Source of the DNA: Polaribacter sp.
GTDB taxonomy: Bacteria; Bacteroidota; Bacteroidia; Flavobacteriales; Flavobacteriaceae
Direction of reading: 5' to 3'
DNA: 64,000 nucleotides
NCBI GenBank assembly: GCA_029238315.1
Contig: JAQWGI010000016.1
Coordinates: 1 to 64,000, forward strand
Numbering within the stretch: position 1 is the stretch's first letter; each line of letters opens with the position of its first letter. The notes under the pieces were generated by a model. It ran no database searches. It saw only the letters and a program-made list of their open reading frames with translations, and was not told where the DNA came from. This document shows, piece after piece, positions 17,986 to 25,600 of the stretch. Made by a program: the position numbers and the translations under genes.

Positions 17986-18558
17986 CTATTTCTTAATCAG
18001 GTTTTTATAAAACATTTTCCAAGTCCCCGCTTTTTCATCTTTTACATAATTCCCTTTCTCCTTTATTTTTCCGCTTTTGTAAAAAGTTTTCCAATTACCT
18101 TCTTTAAAATTATTTTCAAAATTTCCTCTAGAAAAAAGCTCTCCGGTTTCGTAAAATTCGTAATATTTACCTTCTTTTTTATCGTTTATATACTTTGTAT
18201 TTGTTTTTATCTTTCCAGATTCAAAATACACTTTTTTAATTCCATCAATTTTTCCTTCCACAAAATTTATTTCTTGAAATATTACTCCGTTTTGATAGTA
18301 ATACTTAACCAATCCATGAAACTTTTCATTATTAGGAATGTCATTAAAACTAAATCCTTCCATTTGTTTTGTACCGTCTATAAAATAATCAACAATCCAA
18401 AAACCATTTTTTTGAACTTTAGGTTTAGGTCTAAAGTAGGTTGCTTTATCTTTAGAAATAGCATTCCAATTTGCATCAAAATACATAGTTTCTTGAGCAG
18501 AAGTTGAAAAAGATAAAAATCCGACAACCATAGCAATTAATAAAGTTGAAGCTTTCAT
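17986..18558 (-). CDS. Secreted MORN-repeat protein (YwqK-like)
   Basis: Protein of 190 residues with a signal peptide ending near STSAQ. The body consists of MORN-type repeats (GLVKYYYQNGVIFQEINFVEGK, GKYYEFYETGELFSRGNFEN, GNWKTFYKSGKIKEKGNYVKD). Such proteins are often called YwqK-family antitoxins in annotation, but the signal peptide points to an envelope location and no toxin gene is adjacent. Function is unknown. It sits between the mevalonate kinase and mvaD genes, possibly co-transcribed. Confidence 0.8.
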   Translation of the reverse strand: MKASTLLIAMVVGFLSFSTSAQETMYFDANWNAISKDKATYFRPKPKVQKNGFWIVDYFIDGTKQMEGFSFNDIPNNEKFHGLVKYYYQNGVIFQEINFVEGKIDGIKKVYFESGKIKTNTKYINDKKEGKYYEFYETGELFSRGNFENNFKEGNWKTFYKSGKIKEKGNYVKDEKAGTWKMFYKNLIKK

Positions 18559-18582
18559 AAATACTGTTTTAGTGTTTGTAAT

Positions 18583-19662
18583 TTACAATTTTTTTGCTCC
18601 AAAACCTACAGCATCAAAAATATATTGTCCATTCTGACAATATTTTGATAAAGATTCAGCTATAAATTTATTTACTTTTTCTTTCTCATTTTCAGGATAT
18701 AAGACATGAACATTTGCACCAGCATCTAGCGTGAAACAGATTTTACTTCCAGTTTCTTCTCTAAAACTCCAAATTGCATTTATAATTTCTAACGTATTAG
18801 GTTTCATTAAAATGAAATATGGATTGCTCGTCAACATCATTGCGTGTAATGTTAATGCTTCGCTTTCAACAATGTTGATGAATTTATCAATATCACCATT
18901 TTTCAAAACTTCTGACAATTCAGAAAGATTTTCATTTGCCTGTAAAAAACGTTGCTCTGCAAAAGGATGTTTATGCATTAAGTTATGACCAATGGTGCTT
19001 GAAACTTGTTTTTCTCCTTTATCAACTAATAAAATTGCATCTTGATAATTCTCAAAAATCGAATGCACTTTATGAGCGAATTTTACTCCAAATAAATCTG
19101 AACTTCCTTCAATTTCTGGATGATTTCCCCAAACTACTAACGGCCCTTCTATACTTCTACTTGCACTTCCAGAACCTAAACGTGCTAAGAAAGATGCTTT
19201 TTGATTGATGAATGCTGTTGACAGCTTTGGATTTAGTTCTTTTTCTAAATTTAACAAACACATGGCAATTGCAGACAAACCACTTGCTGAAGAAGCGATT
19301 CCGCTAGAATGCGGAAAAGAATTTTCTGAATTGATTGTCATATCATATTCAAAAATATATGGGCAATACGATTTTATTCTATCAAAAAACTGTGCAATTT
19401 TAGGTTTAAATGCTTCTTTTTTTTGTCCATCAAAAAACAATTCAAAATTAATTTCTGATGAAGTGTTTTTCTTTACAAAATCTATTGAAGTAATTGTATG
19501 ACAATTGTTTAATGTAAAACTTATTGATGCATTTTTAGGAATTTGCGGATCCCTTTTCCCCCAATATTTTACCAAAGCAATATTGCTTGGTGTTTGCCAT
19601 TTATAAGTTGCTTTTTCTATTGAAAAGCTAAGTTCAGAAGGAATAAATTGTACTGTATTCAA
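18583..19662 (-). CDS. mvaD: Diphosphomevalonate decarboxylase
   Basis: Protein of 359 residues that decarboxylates diphosphomevalonate with ATP to give isopentenyl diphosphate. Family motifs: SNIALVKYWGKRDPQIPKNASIS near the N-terminus, the phosphate loop SSGIASSASGLSAIAMC, GSGSASRSIEGPLVVW, and the C-terminal Asp in CFTLDAGANVHVLYP. It has an N-terminal extension of about 20 residues compared with typical bacterial MvaD. Whether it prefers the mono- or diphosphate cannot be judged from motifs alone. Confidence 0.9.
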   Translation of the reverse strand: MNTVQFIPSELSFSIEKATYKWQTPSNIALVKYWGKRDPQIPKNASISFTLNNCHTITSIDFVKKNTSSEINFELFFDGQKKEAFKPKIAQFFDRIKSYCPYIFEYDMTINSENSFPHSSGIASSASGLSAIAMCLLNLEKELNPKLSTAFINQKASFLARLGSGSASRSIEGPLVVWGNHPEIEGSSDLFGVKFAHKVHSIFENYQDAILLVDKGEKQVSSTIGHNLMHKHPFAEQRFLQANENLSELSEVLKNGDIDKFINIVESEALTLHAMMLTSNPYFILMKPNTLEIINAIWSFREETGSKICFTLDAGANVHVLYPENEKEKVNKFIAESLSKYCQNGQYIFDAVGFGAKKL

Positions 19663-19698
19663 ATCAAAATAATTTGCTGTAAAGATAACTTTTTATTG

Positions 19699-20412
19699 TT
19701 ACATATTTTTTAGTTTCTTTAATACAATATCTTTATATTTTCTACTAATCGGAATTGCTTTTTGATTCACTTCTACCCACTCATTTGTATAAGAATCGAT
19801 GCTTTTTAAAGAAACGATATAAGATCTATGAACTCTTAAAAAATGTTGTGAAGGCAATTTTGCTTCCACATTTGTAATGGTTTCTCTTGTAACAACTACA
19901 CTTTTATTGGTTGATATTTTTATGTAATCACTTAAGCTTTCTATAAATAAAATAGCATCGAAATTAATTTTCACCATTTTACGCTCAGAACGCACAAAAA
20001 AGAAATCAGCATTTACATTATTCGATGTTTCTTTTGTTTTTTCTTCAATTGAAATTGTATCAAAAAAAGTATTTACCGCTTCTAAAAAACGATCAAACGC
20101 GATTGGTTTTAATAAATAATCAACTGCTTTTAAATTAAATCCTTCAACAGCATAATCTCTATAAGCCGTTGTAAAAATAACTTTCGATTCTTTTCCAATC
20201 ATTTTTGCCAAAGACAAACCAGAAACTTCTGGCATGTTGATATCTAAAAAAAGCAAATCTATTTTTTGCGAATTAATTACCTCGAAAGCTTCCAACGCAT
20301 TTTTACAGCTTTTTATCAATTCTAAATTTGACACTTTTTCTATGAATGAAACCAATATTTCTCTTGCCATTGGTTCGTCATCAACAACAATACAGTTGAC
20401 TTTTTTACTCAT
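19699..20412 (-). CDS. LytTR-family response regulator
   Basis: Protein of 237 residues. The receiver domain (about 4-120) has acidic VDDEP, the phosphoacceptor Asp in LLFLDINMPEVSG, Thr in IFTTAYRDYAVEGF and Lys in VDYLLKPI. A LytTR DNA-binding domain follows (about 140-237, FFVRSERKMVKINFDAILFIESLSDYIKI). It overlaps the sensor kinase gene by eight bases, so the two are translated together. The regulon is unknown. Confidence 0.93.
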   Translation of the reverse strand: MSKKVNCIVVDDEPMAREILVSFIEKVSNLELIKSCKNALEAFEVINSQKIDLLFLDINMPEVSGLSLAKMIGKESKVIFTTAYRDYAVEGFNLKAVDYLLKPIAFDRFLEAVNTFFDTISIEEKTKETSNNVNADFFFVRSERKMVKINFDAILFIESLSDYIKISTNKSVVVTRETITNVEAKLPSQHFLRVHRSYIVSLKSIDSYTNEWVEVNQKAIPISRKYKDIVLKKLKNM

Positions 20413-21478
20413 TAGATTTTGTTTTTAAACCATCAATAGTAATTCGCAACTGAATTTTGAATTGATTCTCTTTTGCTTCTAAAATTAATTGATGTGCATT
20501 TGGATACAACATTTCTAATCTTTTTTGAATGTTTTCTAACCCGATCCCTTTTCGTTGATTTTCTTCATTTGATGATGAATTTGTAATTTCAAAAATCAAC
20601 ATATTATTTTCAATGGATAAATTCATGGCAACCTCCAACTTCTCTGCAACAATTTTACCATGTTTAAAACTGTTTTCTAAAAACGGAATTAACAACATGG
20701 GCGCAATCTGAACATCTGCATTTATATTTTCTTTCTGAAAAGAGACATTTAAAGTATCATGAAATCGCATTTCCTCTAAAGAAATATAATCTTCTAAATG
20801 ATTGACTTCATCTTGAATATTTACCGTTGGCTTATCAACTTGATATAAAATATAATCTAATAAATTAGACAATTTTAAAATCATTTCTGGCGCTTCATCT
20901 TTCTTTTTCAAAGCAAAACCATAAATGGTATTTAACGAATTGAACAAGAAATGGGGATGAATTTGCATTTTCAAAAACTTAAGCTCTTGTTCTTTAATTT
21001 GTAATTGCGCTTGTAAAATTTTATTCTCTAAAGTTTTGTTTCTCTCCAAAGATTTGTAATTATGTGACAATATTTTAACCACACTTGCTATTACAATAAT
21101 CAACAATACACAAACTAAAATCACAGCAGCACTTTTTGTTAATGCAGGCATATTTTGATATTCTAGATTAAAGTAGAAAACAAAGCCAAACGCAACTGTC
21201 ATAAAAACACCACAAGTAATAAAAACACTAGCATAAACAGTATATAATACAAATTCTTTGTATTTCTTTTTCAACAAATAATTCGGAATTAATTCATATA
21301 CAAAAACATAAGAAGCAACAACAGAAACAACACTTAACAATGTTGAAAACCAAAATATAAATTGCGTATTTGAAGTACCAACGCTAAAGAATATTTTAAA
21401 GAAAAACCAGACAATCAACCAAAAACAAATATGTAAAATACTTTGTTTTAAAAAATGTAAGAAATTTTTATTCATCAA
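20405..21478 (-). CDS. LytS/YehU-type sensor histidine kinase
   Basis: Kinase of 357 residues with four predicted membrane helices (about 10-145), a short coiled coil and a His_kinase domain. The phosphorylatable His lies in MQIHPHFLFNSLNTIYGF and the N-box in MLLIPFLENSFKHGK, followed by the glycine-rich GIGLENIQKRLEMLYP. No periplasmic sensor domain is apparent, so it may sense in the membrane. It pairs with the downstream LytTR regulator (eight-base overlap). Confidence 0.92.
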   Translation of the reverse strand: MMNKNFLHFLKQSILHICFWLIVWFFFKIFFSVGTSNTQFIFWFSTLLSVVSVVASYVFVYELIPNYLLKKKYKEFVLYTVYASVFITCGVFMTVAFGFVFYFNLEYQNMPALTKSAAVILVCVLLIIVIASVVKILSHNYKSLERNKTLENKILQAQLQIKEQELKFLKMQIHPHFLFNSLNTIYGFALKKKDEAPEMILKLSNLLDYILYQVDKPTVNIQDEVNHLEDYISLEEMRFHDTLNVSFQKENINADVQIAPMLLIPFLENSFKHGKIVAEKLEVAMNLSIENNMLIFEITNSSSNEENQRKGIGLENIQKRLEMLYPNAHQLILEAKENQFKIQLRITIDGLKTKSNE

Positions 21479-21684
21479 TGTAAAAGAAACAAAAAATACC
21501 GTTTTAATGCATAAATATAGACGATTTTCAGTTTATGATAGGCTAAATACAAGTTTTGTACTGCATTTGCAAAAAAGGAACTAATCTGGTTAAAACTGTT
21601 TGAATTTCTTAATTTGGTCGTTTATAAATATTTACAACTACCTTTATAAAATAAATTAGCATTGAATTTAAAAACTAAAAAATC

Positions 21685-22026
21685 ATGAATTTATTACAAG
21701 AAGGAGGATCAACATTTATGTATCCAATACTAATCTTATTAATTGTTTCTATTGTCTTAATTATTAAAGGAGTCAAAAGTAATACAGAAAAGAATTTAAA
21801 TCTTTTAAAAGCTATTAGCCTTTTTGTATTAGTCTTTGGATTTCTAGGGTTTACAATTGGCTTAATAGGCGCTTTAGATACTATTGTTAGTGTTAATGGA
21901 GATATTGCTCCTCAAATTTTAGCTAGCGGTTTTAAAGTAGGAATTCTTCCTCCAACTTTTGGCATGTTTACTTTTTTAGTTGGACGAGCCGGAGTTATTG
22001 CATTAATTGGAATGAAAAAAGAATAA
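21685..22026 (+). CDS. Small MotA/TolQ/ExbB-like membrane protein
   Basis: Protein of 113 residues with three hydrophobic segments. The pattern MNLLQEGGSTFMYPILIL at the N-terminus and a later GIL...FTFLVGRAG resemble MotA/ExbB proton-channel components, but the protein is about half the usual length and no TolR/ExbD partner gene follows. A strong terminator sits directly downstream, so it is a single-gene unit. Function is unknown. Confidence 0.65.
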   Translation: MNLLQEGGSTFMYPILILLIVSIVLIIKGVKSNTEKNLNLLKAISLFVLVFGFLGFTIGLIGALDTIVSVNGDIAPQILASGFKVGILPPTFGMFTFLVGRAGVIALIGMKKE

Positions 22027-22046
22027 ATCTTTTTTTCGAAAAAATT

Positions 22047-22083
22047 AAAATACCTGTTTCATTCATTTGAAATAGGTATTTTT
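22047..22083 (+). terminator. Terminator after the small ExbB-like gene
   Basis: AAAATACCTGTTTCA pairs with TGAAATAGGTATTTT around a six-base loop, followed by a T run. Confidence 0.85.
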
Positions 22084-22088
22084 GTTGT

Positions 22089-22322
22089 ATGAATAGAAAA
22101 CTAAAACTCATTTGGGATTTTAAAGGTGAAGACGGATTAGAAACCGCCAAACATCATTGCATTCATTTAAAAGAATTTGCAACTGCAGAAAACCTACATT
22201 ATTACGAAATAAATTACACAGAAATTAACGAGTTTCATAGCATTGCTTTTGTTACCGTTGATGAGGTTGATATGAAAACATATCGTGACGCTTTAAAGCC
22301 ACATAGAGGAGAATTGGGGTAA
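22089..22322 (+). CDS. Conserved small cytoplasmic protein, 77 residues
   Basis: Starts MNRKLKLIWDFKGEDGLETAKHHCIHLKEF and ends LKPHRGELG. No signal peptide, membrane segment or catalytic motif is evident. The alternating helix and strand pattern suggests a small alpha/beta fold. It starts just after a terminator and is followed by a 50-base gap. It resembles short conserved flavobacterial hypotheticals; function is unknown. Confidence 0.65.
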   Translation: MNRKLKLIWDFKGEDGLETAKHHCIHLKEFATAENLHYYEINYTEINEFHSIAFVTVDEVDMKTYRDALKPHRGELG

Positions 22323-22372
22323 TTTTTTGTAAGTTTACTGTAAAGACATTAGATCAATTAGGATCCCTAACT

Positions 22373-22942
22373 ATGAAAAAGACATGTATCGTTTTAATAT
22401 TGAGTTTAATTTTTATAAACTTATGCAAAGCCCAAAAAAAATCTCCTAAAGTAAATACTAATTTTAATAAAGAGTTTCGAAAAAACATAAAAAGTTTTTC
22501 TGGAAAGTTTAGCAAATCAAAATATAAAGATTTTAAAAAAATCTTAGAAAGAGAATTAGACACAATAATTCCTGAAGGCAAAACTATTATCATTCATTAT
22601 AACCAAAAAGCTCCCAATTGTCCAATAAAAAGAAAATACCTGCCAGGTGTTACAAAAAACAAAATTAGAATTTCTTCAAGCATTAGTTCTAAATACAATG
22701 CCGTTGATTTTTTTGTATATTCAAAAGATACTTATCATAAAGATTTTTTTCAAAATAATAAAAACTACATTTTAGATTCTGGATATTTTTACAAAGCAAT
22801 ATTTACGCTTCATAAAATTTGTTCAGCTTTTTTAGTTTTAAAACCTAATGGTGAAATTTTAAAGCATTATGATGCAGACTACTTTAGTCAAATGGGTGAC
22901 TTTTTAAAAAGTTCAATTAAAATAAAACCCAAAAAAGAGTAA
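22373..22942 (+). CDS. Secreted protein of unknown function, 189 residues
   Basis: Begins MKKTCIVLILSLIFINLCKAQ, a signal peptide. The mature part is very lysine-rich with no recognised domain; KTIIIHYNQKAPNC and FLVLKPNGEILKHYDADYF are the most structured stretches and might belong to a thioredoxin-like or unknown alpha/beta fold. It converges on the BaiN-type gene, one base apart. No function assigned. Confidence 0.6.
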   Translation: MKKTCIVLILSLIFINLCKAQKKSPKVNTNFNKEFRKNIKSFSGKFSKSKYKDFKKILERELDTIIPEGKTIIIHYNQKAPNCPIKRKYLPGVTKNKIRISSSISSKYNAVDFFVYSKDTYHKDFFQNNKNYILDSGYFYKAIFTLHKICSAFLVLKPNGEILKHYDADYFSQMGDFLKSSIKIKPKKE

Positions 22943-22943
22943 T

Positions 22944-24155
22944 CTAATTTTCAGCAATTGCTTTTGCACAAATAAAACCGCCAGTCCAAGCATTTTGAAA
23001 ATTAAATCCGCCAGTAACGGCATCAATATTTAGCATTTCGCCTACAAAGAATAAATTGTTGTGTTTTCTACTTTCAAAACGTTTAAAATTAATTTCTTTT
23101 AAATCAATTCCGCCAGCCGTTACAAACTCCTCTTTAAAGGTGCTTTTTCCGTTTGCATTGAACAATCCTTTTGTGAGTTGATTCGCTAATTTATCAATGT
23201 GATTATTGCTTAAATCTGCCCATTTAAAGTTTTCTGTAATTTCAGAGGCAATAACCAAACGCTCCCATAATCTTCTTGGAATTTCAGTAAATGGTGATTT
23301 TAGAATCACTTGTTTTTTTGGTTGCTTCTTTTTTAAATTCAACAACACATTTACAATTTTATCTGTTGGTCTCGATAGCCAGTTTACTTCAACATTATAT
23401 TGATAACTTTTCTCAGCTAAAATTCGCGCACCAAAAGCTGATAATTTTAAAACTGCAGGTCCGCTCATTCCCCAATGCGTAATCAATAAAGGCCCTGATG
23501 ATTCTAATTTTGTTCCAATAATATTTACCGTTGCATTCGGAACCGAAATTCCTAATAAATCAACAATGCGTTTGTCTTTAATATTAAACGTAAACAAAGA
23601 CGGAACAGGTTCTACAATTGTATGCTCTAAGTTTTTTGCCAATTCCCAAGCTTTATTAGAACTACCAGCAGCAACCACTAATTTATCAGCAATAAACGTT
23701 TCATTTTTTGTATTGATTTTCCATTGATTATTCTCTTTTTCAATAGAAGTTACTCCATGATTTTTTAACACTTTAATTCCGAGTGTAGCAACAGCTTTTT
23801 CAAAACAATCAATAATTGCTTGACTTGTATTTGCTTCTGGAAAAACACGATTGTCAGGTTCTATTTTTAACGGAACACCTCTATCATCAAACCATTCAAA
23901 AGTATCGCCAGTCATAAAAGTATGAAAAGGGCCAAGTAATTCTTTTTCTCCTCTTGGATAAAATTTTACCAATTCTTTTGGCTCAAAACAAGCATGCGTA
24001 ACATTACAGCGTCCGCCTCCAGAAATTTTTACTTTTTGCAGAACTTCTTTTCCTTTTTCAAGAATGATAATGTCTAAATCTGGATTTTGTTCTTTGGCAT
24101 TTATCGCCGTAAAAAAACCTGCTGCTCCTCCTCCAATAATTACTACTTTATTCAT
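22944..24155 (-). CDS. NAD(P)/FAD-dependent oxidoreductase, BaiN/HI0933 family
   Basis: Flavoprotein of 403 residues with an N-terminal Rossmann motif VVIIGGGAAGFFTAINAKEQ and a second family motif VKISGGGRCNVTHACFEPKEL. LVVAAGSSNKAW, SGPAVLKLSAFGAR and the C-terminal GGFNFQNAWTGGFICAKAIA, which closes the FAD site, also fit the HI0933/BaiN family. Substrate is unknown; the family name comes from a bile-acid enzyme and does not predict the reaction here. A pair of palindromic repeats lies upstream, between it and the GYDIA kinase gene. Confidence 0.88.
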   Translation of the reverse strand: MNKVVIIGGGAAGFFTAINAKEQNPDLDIIILEKGKEVLQKVKISGGGRCNVTHACFEPKELVKFYPRGEKELLGPFHTFMTGDTFEWFDDRGVPLKIEPDNRVFPEANTSQAIIDCFEKAVATLGIKVLKNHGVTSIEKENNQWKINTKNETFIADKLVVAAGSSNKAWELAKNLEHTIVEPVPSLFTFNIKDKRIVDLLGISVPNATVNIIGTKLESSGPLLITHWGMSGPAVLKLSAFGARILAEKSYQYNVEVNWLSRPTDKIVNVLLNLKKKQPKKQVILKSPFTEIPRRLWERLVIASEITENFKWADLSNNHIDKLANQLTKGLFNANGKSTFKEEFVTAGGIDLKEINFKRFESRKHNNLFFVGEMLNIDAVTGGFNFQNAWTGGFICAKAIAEN

Positions 24156-24166
24156 TTTTTTATAAA

Positions 24167-24186
24167 CCTCTCGACTGCGCTCGAGG
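24167..24186. repeat. Palindromic element, stem CCTC/GAGG
   Basis: CCTC, core TCGACTGCGCTC, GAGG. It forms an inverted doublet with 24211-24230 in the gap between the flavoprotein and GYDIA kinase genes. Confidence 0.85.
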
Positions 24187-24210
24187 AGACATTTTAAAAA
24201 GTGATTGTCA

Positions 24211-24230
24211 GGTCGAGCGCAGTCGAGACC
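24211..24230. repeat. Palindromic element, stem GGTC/GACC, inverted
   Basis: On the minus strand: GGTC, core TCGACTGCGCTC, GACC. The core is identical to the partner at 24167 but the outer stem differs and still pairs. Confidence 0.85.
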
Positions 24231-24241
24231 TATTCAATTTA

Positions 24242-25207
24242 TTATAGAATCATTTTAGAATAAGGAAGAATGGTTTCAAATCCTTTTTGTTTAAAATACT
24301 TTGGCGTGTCTTCGTTTCCTGTTACTAAAACAAAATCTCCGCCCCAAGCTCCCAAACTTTTTACAGCTCCGAAATAATCAGAAAAGAGCTCTTCTTTTAC
24401 AGGATTTAATTGAATGATTGAAGCTATAATACGTTCATGTTCTTCAATTATATTTTCTAAATTCTTAACTGAAGTTGCATTCACAAATTCGTTTGAAAGA
24501 TTTGAAATCTCAGCGATGTCATCCTGAGCCGTGTCGAAGGATCTTTTTGATTGATACTCTTTGTATTTTTGAATCCCTTCTCTACTATTTTGCTTTTTAT
24601 TTAAGTGCACAAAAAACAATTCTTCTTTAAAACTCGGATTAAATTCTACTTGATTTACAATTGGCATTTGACTTCGACTACGCTCAGTCACCTTTTCTAA
24701 TTGATAAAGAATTGGTGAGTCATTTTGCGCACAAGCAATGTCATAACCACTTCCAGAAAATGCATTCCATAGTAACTTATAAGCATCAACATTTGCCCAA
24801 GAAGCAATATTATTTATTAAGGTTGATGAACTTCCTAGCCCCCAATTTCTTGGGAATGTTAAATTTGTTTTCACTACAAAACCAGCATTAACTTGTAAAA
24901 AATCTTGATTTAACTTTCTAGCTTCGTTTACTATTCTCTGCAACGTTTCTGCAATAAACTCTGCACTTCCTTCAACATCAGAATTAAAAGTTGCATTTTT
25001 CAAACGTAGTTTTGGCAAATCGAAAACTGCTTCGAACCAACAATCTCCAGTCTCAGTGAAGCTTCCCCAAATTAATTGGGGTTCTTGTATTTTTTTAATT
25101 ATTAAATCTTGTCCAAATGTTGTAGGAACAGCCAAAGATTTTGCGCCATCCAGCACAACATACTCTCCAGTTAATAATAATTTTCCGTTGCTGTAAAATC
25201 TATTCAT
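24242..25207 (-). CDS. GYDIA-family GHMP kinase
   Basis: GHMP kinase of 321 residues: N-terminal GKLLLTGEYVVLDGAKSLAVPT, ATP loop PRNWGLGSSSTLINNIA and the family-defining GSGYDIACAQ. The substrate of this flavobacterial family is not known to me; the neighbouring HMG-CoA reductase, and the mevalonate kinase and mvaD a few genes away, make phosphomevalonate kinase the obvious candidate. Two palindromic repeats sit inside the reading frame and are translated as TERSRSQ (about 173-179) and RSFDTAQDD (about 222-230). The start codon overlaps the stop of the GIY-YIG ORF (ATGAATAG). Confidence 0.85.
   Translation of the reverse strand: MNRFYSNGKLLLTGEYVVLDGAKSLAVPTTFGQDLIIKKIQEPQLIWGSFTETGDCWFEAVFDLPKLRLKNATFNSDVEGSAEFIAETLQRIVNEARKLNQDFLQVNAGFVVKTNLTFPRNWGLGSSSTLINNIASWANVDAYKLLWNAFSGSGYDIACAQNDSPILYQLEKVTERSRSQMPIVNQVEFNPSFKEELFFVHLNKKQNSREGIQKYKEYQSKRSFDTAQDDIAEISNLSNEFVNATSVKNLENIIEEHERIIASIIQLNPVKEELFSDYFGAVKSLGAWGGDFVLVTGNEDTPKYFKQKGFETILPYSKMIL
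24517..24542. repeat. Palindromic element inside the GYDIA kinase gene (RSFDTAQDD)
   Basis: On the minus strand: ATCCT, core variant TCGACACGGCTC, AGGAT. It is read in frame as RSFDTAQDD within the kinase gene. Confidence 0.75.
24669..24690. repeat. Palindromic element inside the GYDIA kinase gene (TERSRSQ)
   Basis: TGACT, core TCGACTACGCTC, AGTCA. It is read on the minus strand, in frame, as TERSRSQ within the kinase gene. Orientation is opposite to the 24517 copy. Confidence 0.8.
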
Positions 25208-25550
25208 TTTTGTTATTGGTATTCTCGGTGGCTGAGCGTAGTCGAAGCCACTCTTTATAATTACTCGAATTCATGCATTCAGAAAACTTTGGTAAATCTT
25301 CATATTTTTCTTCGATTATAGCAATTTTCTTATTTCTACTCCAACCTTGAATTTGTTTTTCTCTTTTAAAAGCTTCTTGAACTCTAGTGAATTTCTCGAA
25401 ATAAACTAACTTTATTGGCAATCTCTTCTTAGTATGATTTGCGCCTAATCCATTTTGATGTTGTTGAATTCGTTTATCTAAATCAATTGTACTTCCTGTA
25501 TAAAAACTCCCATCAGAACATTCCAAAATATAAACATACCCAACTTTCAT
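25200..25550 (-). CDS. GIY-YIG nuclease-domain protein bracketed by inverted palindromes
   Basis: I start this at MKVGYVYILECSDGSFYTGS; the ORF-track start adds MAERSRSHNVKKNI, which is just the translated palindrome. The product is 116 residues and contains one GIY-YIG domain: YVYILEC...FYTGSTIDLDKRIQQH with the Arg, then KLVYFEKFTRVQEAFKREKQIQGW with the catalytic Glu. The last residues (RLRSATENTNNKNE) are translated from the second palindrome and stop within the kinase start codon. Related small YhbQ/UPF0213-type proteins are DNA or RNA nucleases or of unknown role. The gene and its flanking repeats sit as a wedge between HMG-CoA reductase and the GYDIA kinase. Confidence 0.88.
   Translation of the reverse strand: MKVGYVYILECSDGSFYTGSTIDLDKRIQQHQNGLGANHTKKRLPIKLVYFEKFTRVQEAFKREKQIQGWSRNKKIAIIEEKYEDLPKFSECMNSSNYKEWLRLRSATENTNNKNE
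25228..25251. repeat. Inverted palindrome at the 3' side of the GIY-YIG gene
   Basis: On the minus strand: GTGGCT, core TCGACTACGCTC, AGCCAC. The reverse complement matches 25569-25592 at 23 of 24 bases. Confidence 0.92.
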
Positions 25551-25568
25551 GATATTTTTTTTGACATT

Positions 25569-25592
25569 GTGGCTTCGACTTCGCTCAGCCAC
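25569..25592. repeat. Inverted palindrome at the 5' side of the GIY-YIG gene
   Basis: GTGGCT, core TCGACTTCGCTC, AGCCAC, beginning 18 bases upstream of the GIY-YIG start codon and ending nine bases before the HMG-CoA reductase stop. Together with 25228-25251 it delimits a 365-base unit. Confidence 0.92.
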
Positions 25593-25600
25593 CCGATAAG

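Noticed and set aside
17986-18558. Toxin-antitoxin system suggested by YwqK-type MORN repeats
   Set aside because: The protein has a signal peptide and no toxin gene is adjacent; neighbours are isoprenoid enzymes.
25551-25592. N-terminal extension MAERSRSHNVKKNI of the GIY-YIG ORF
   Set aside because: It is the translation of the flanking palindrome; the internal Met gives the normal family start MKVGYVYILEC.
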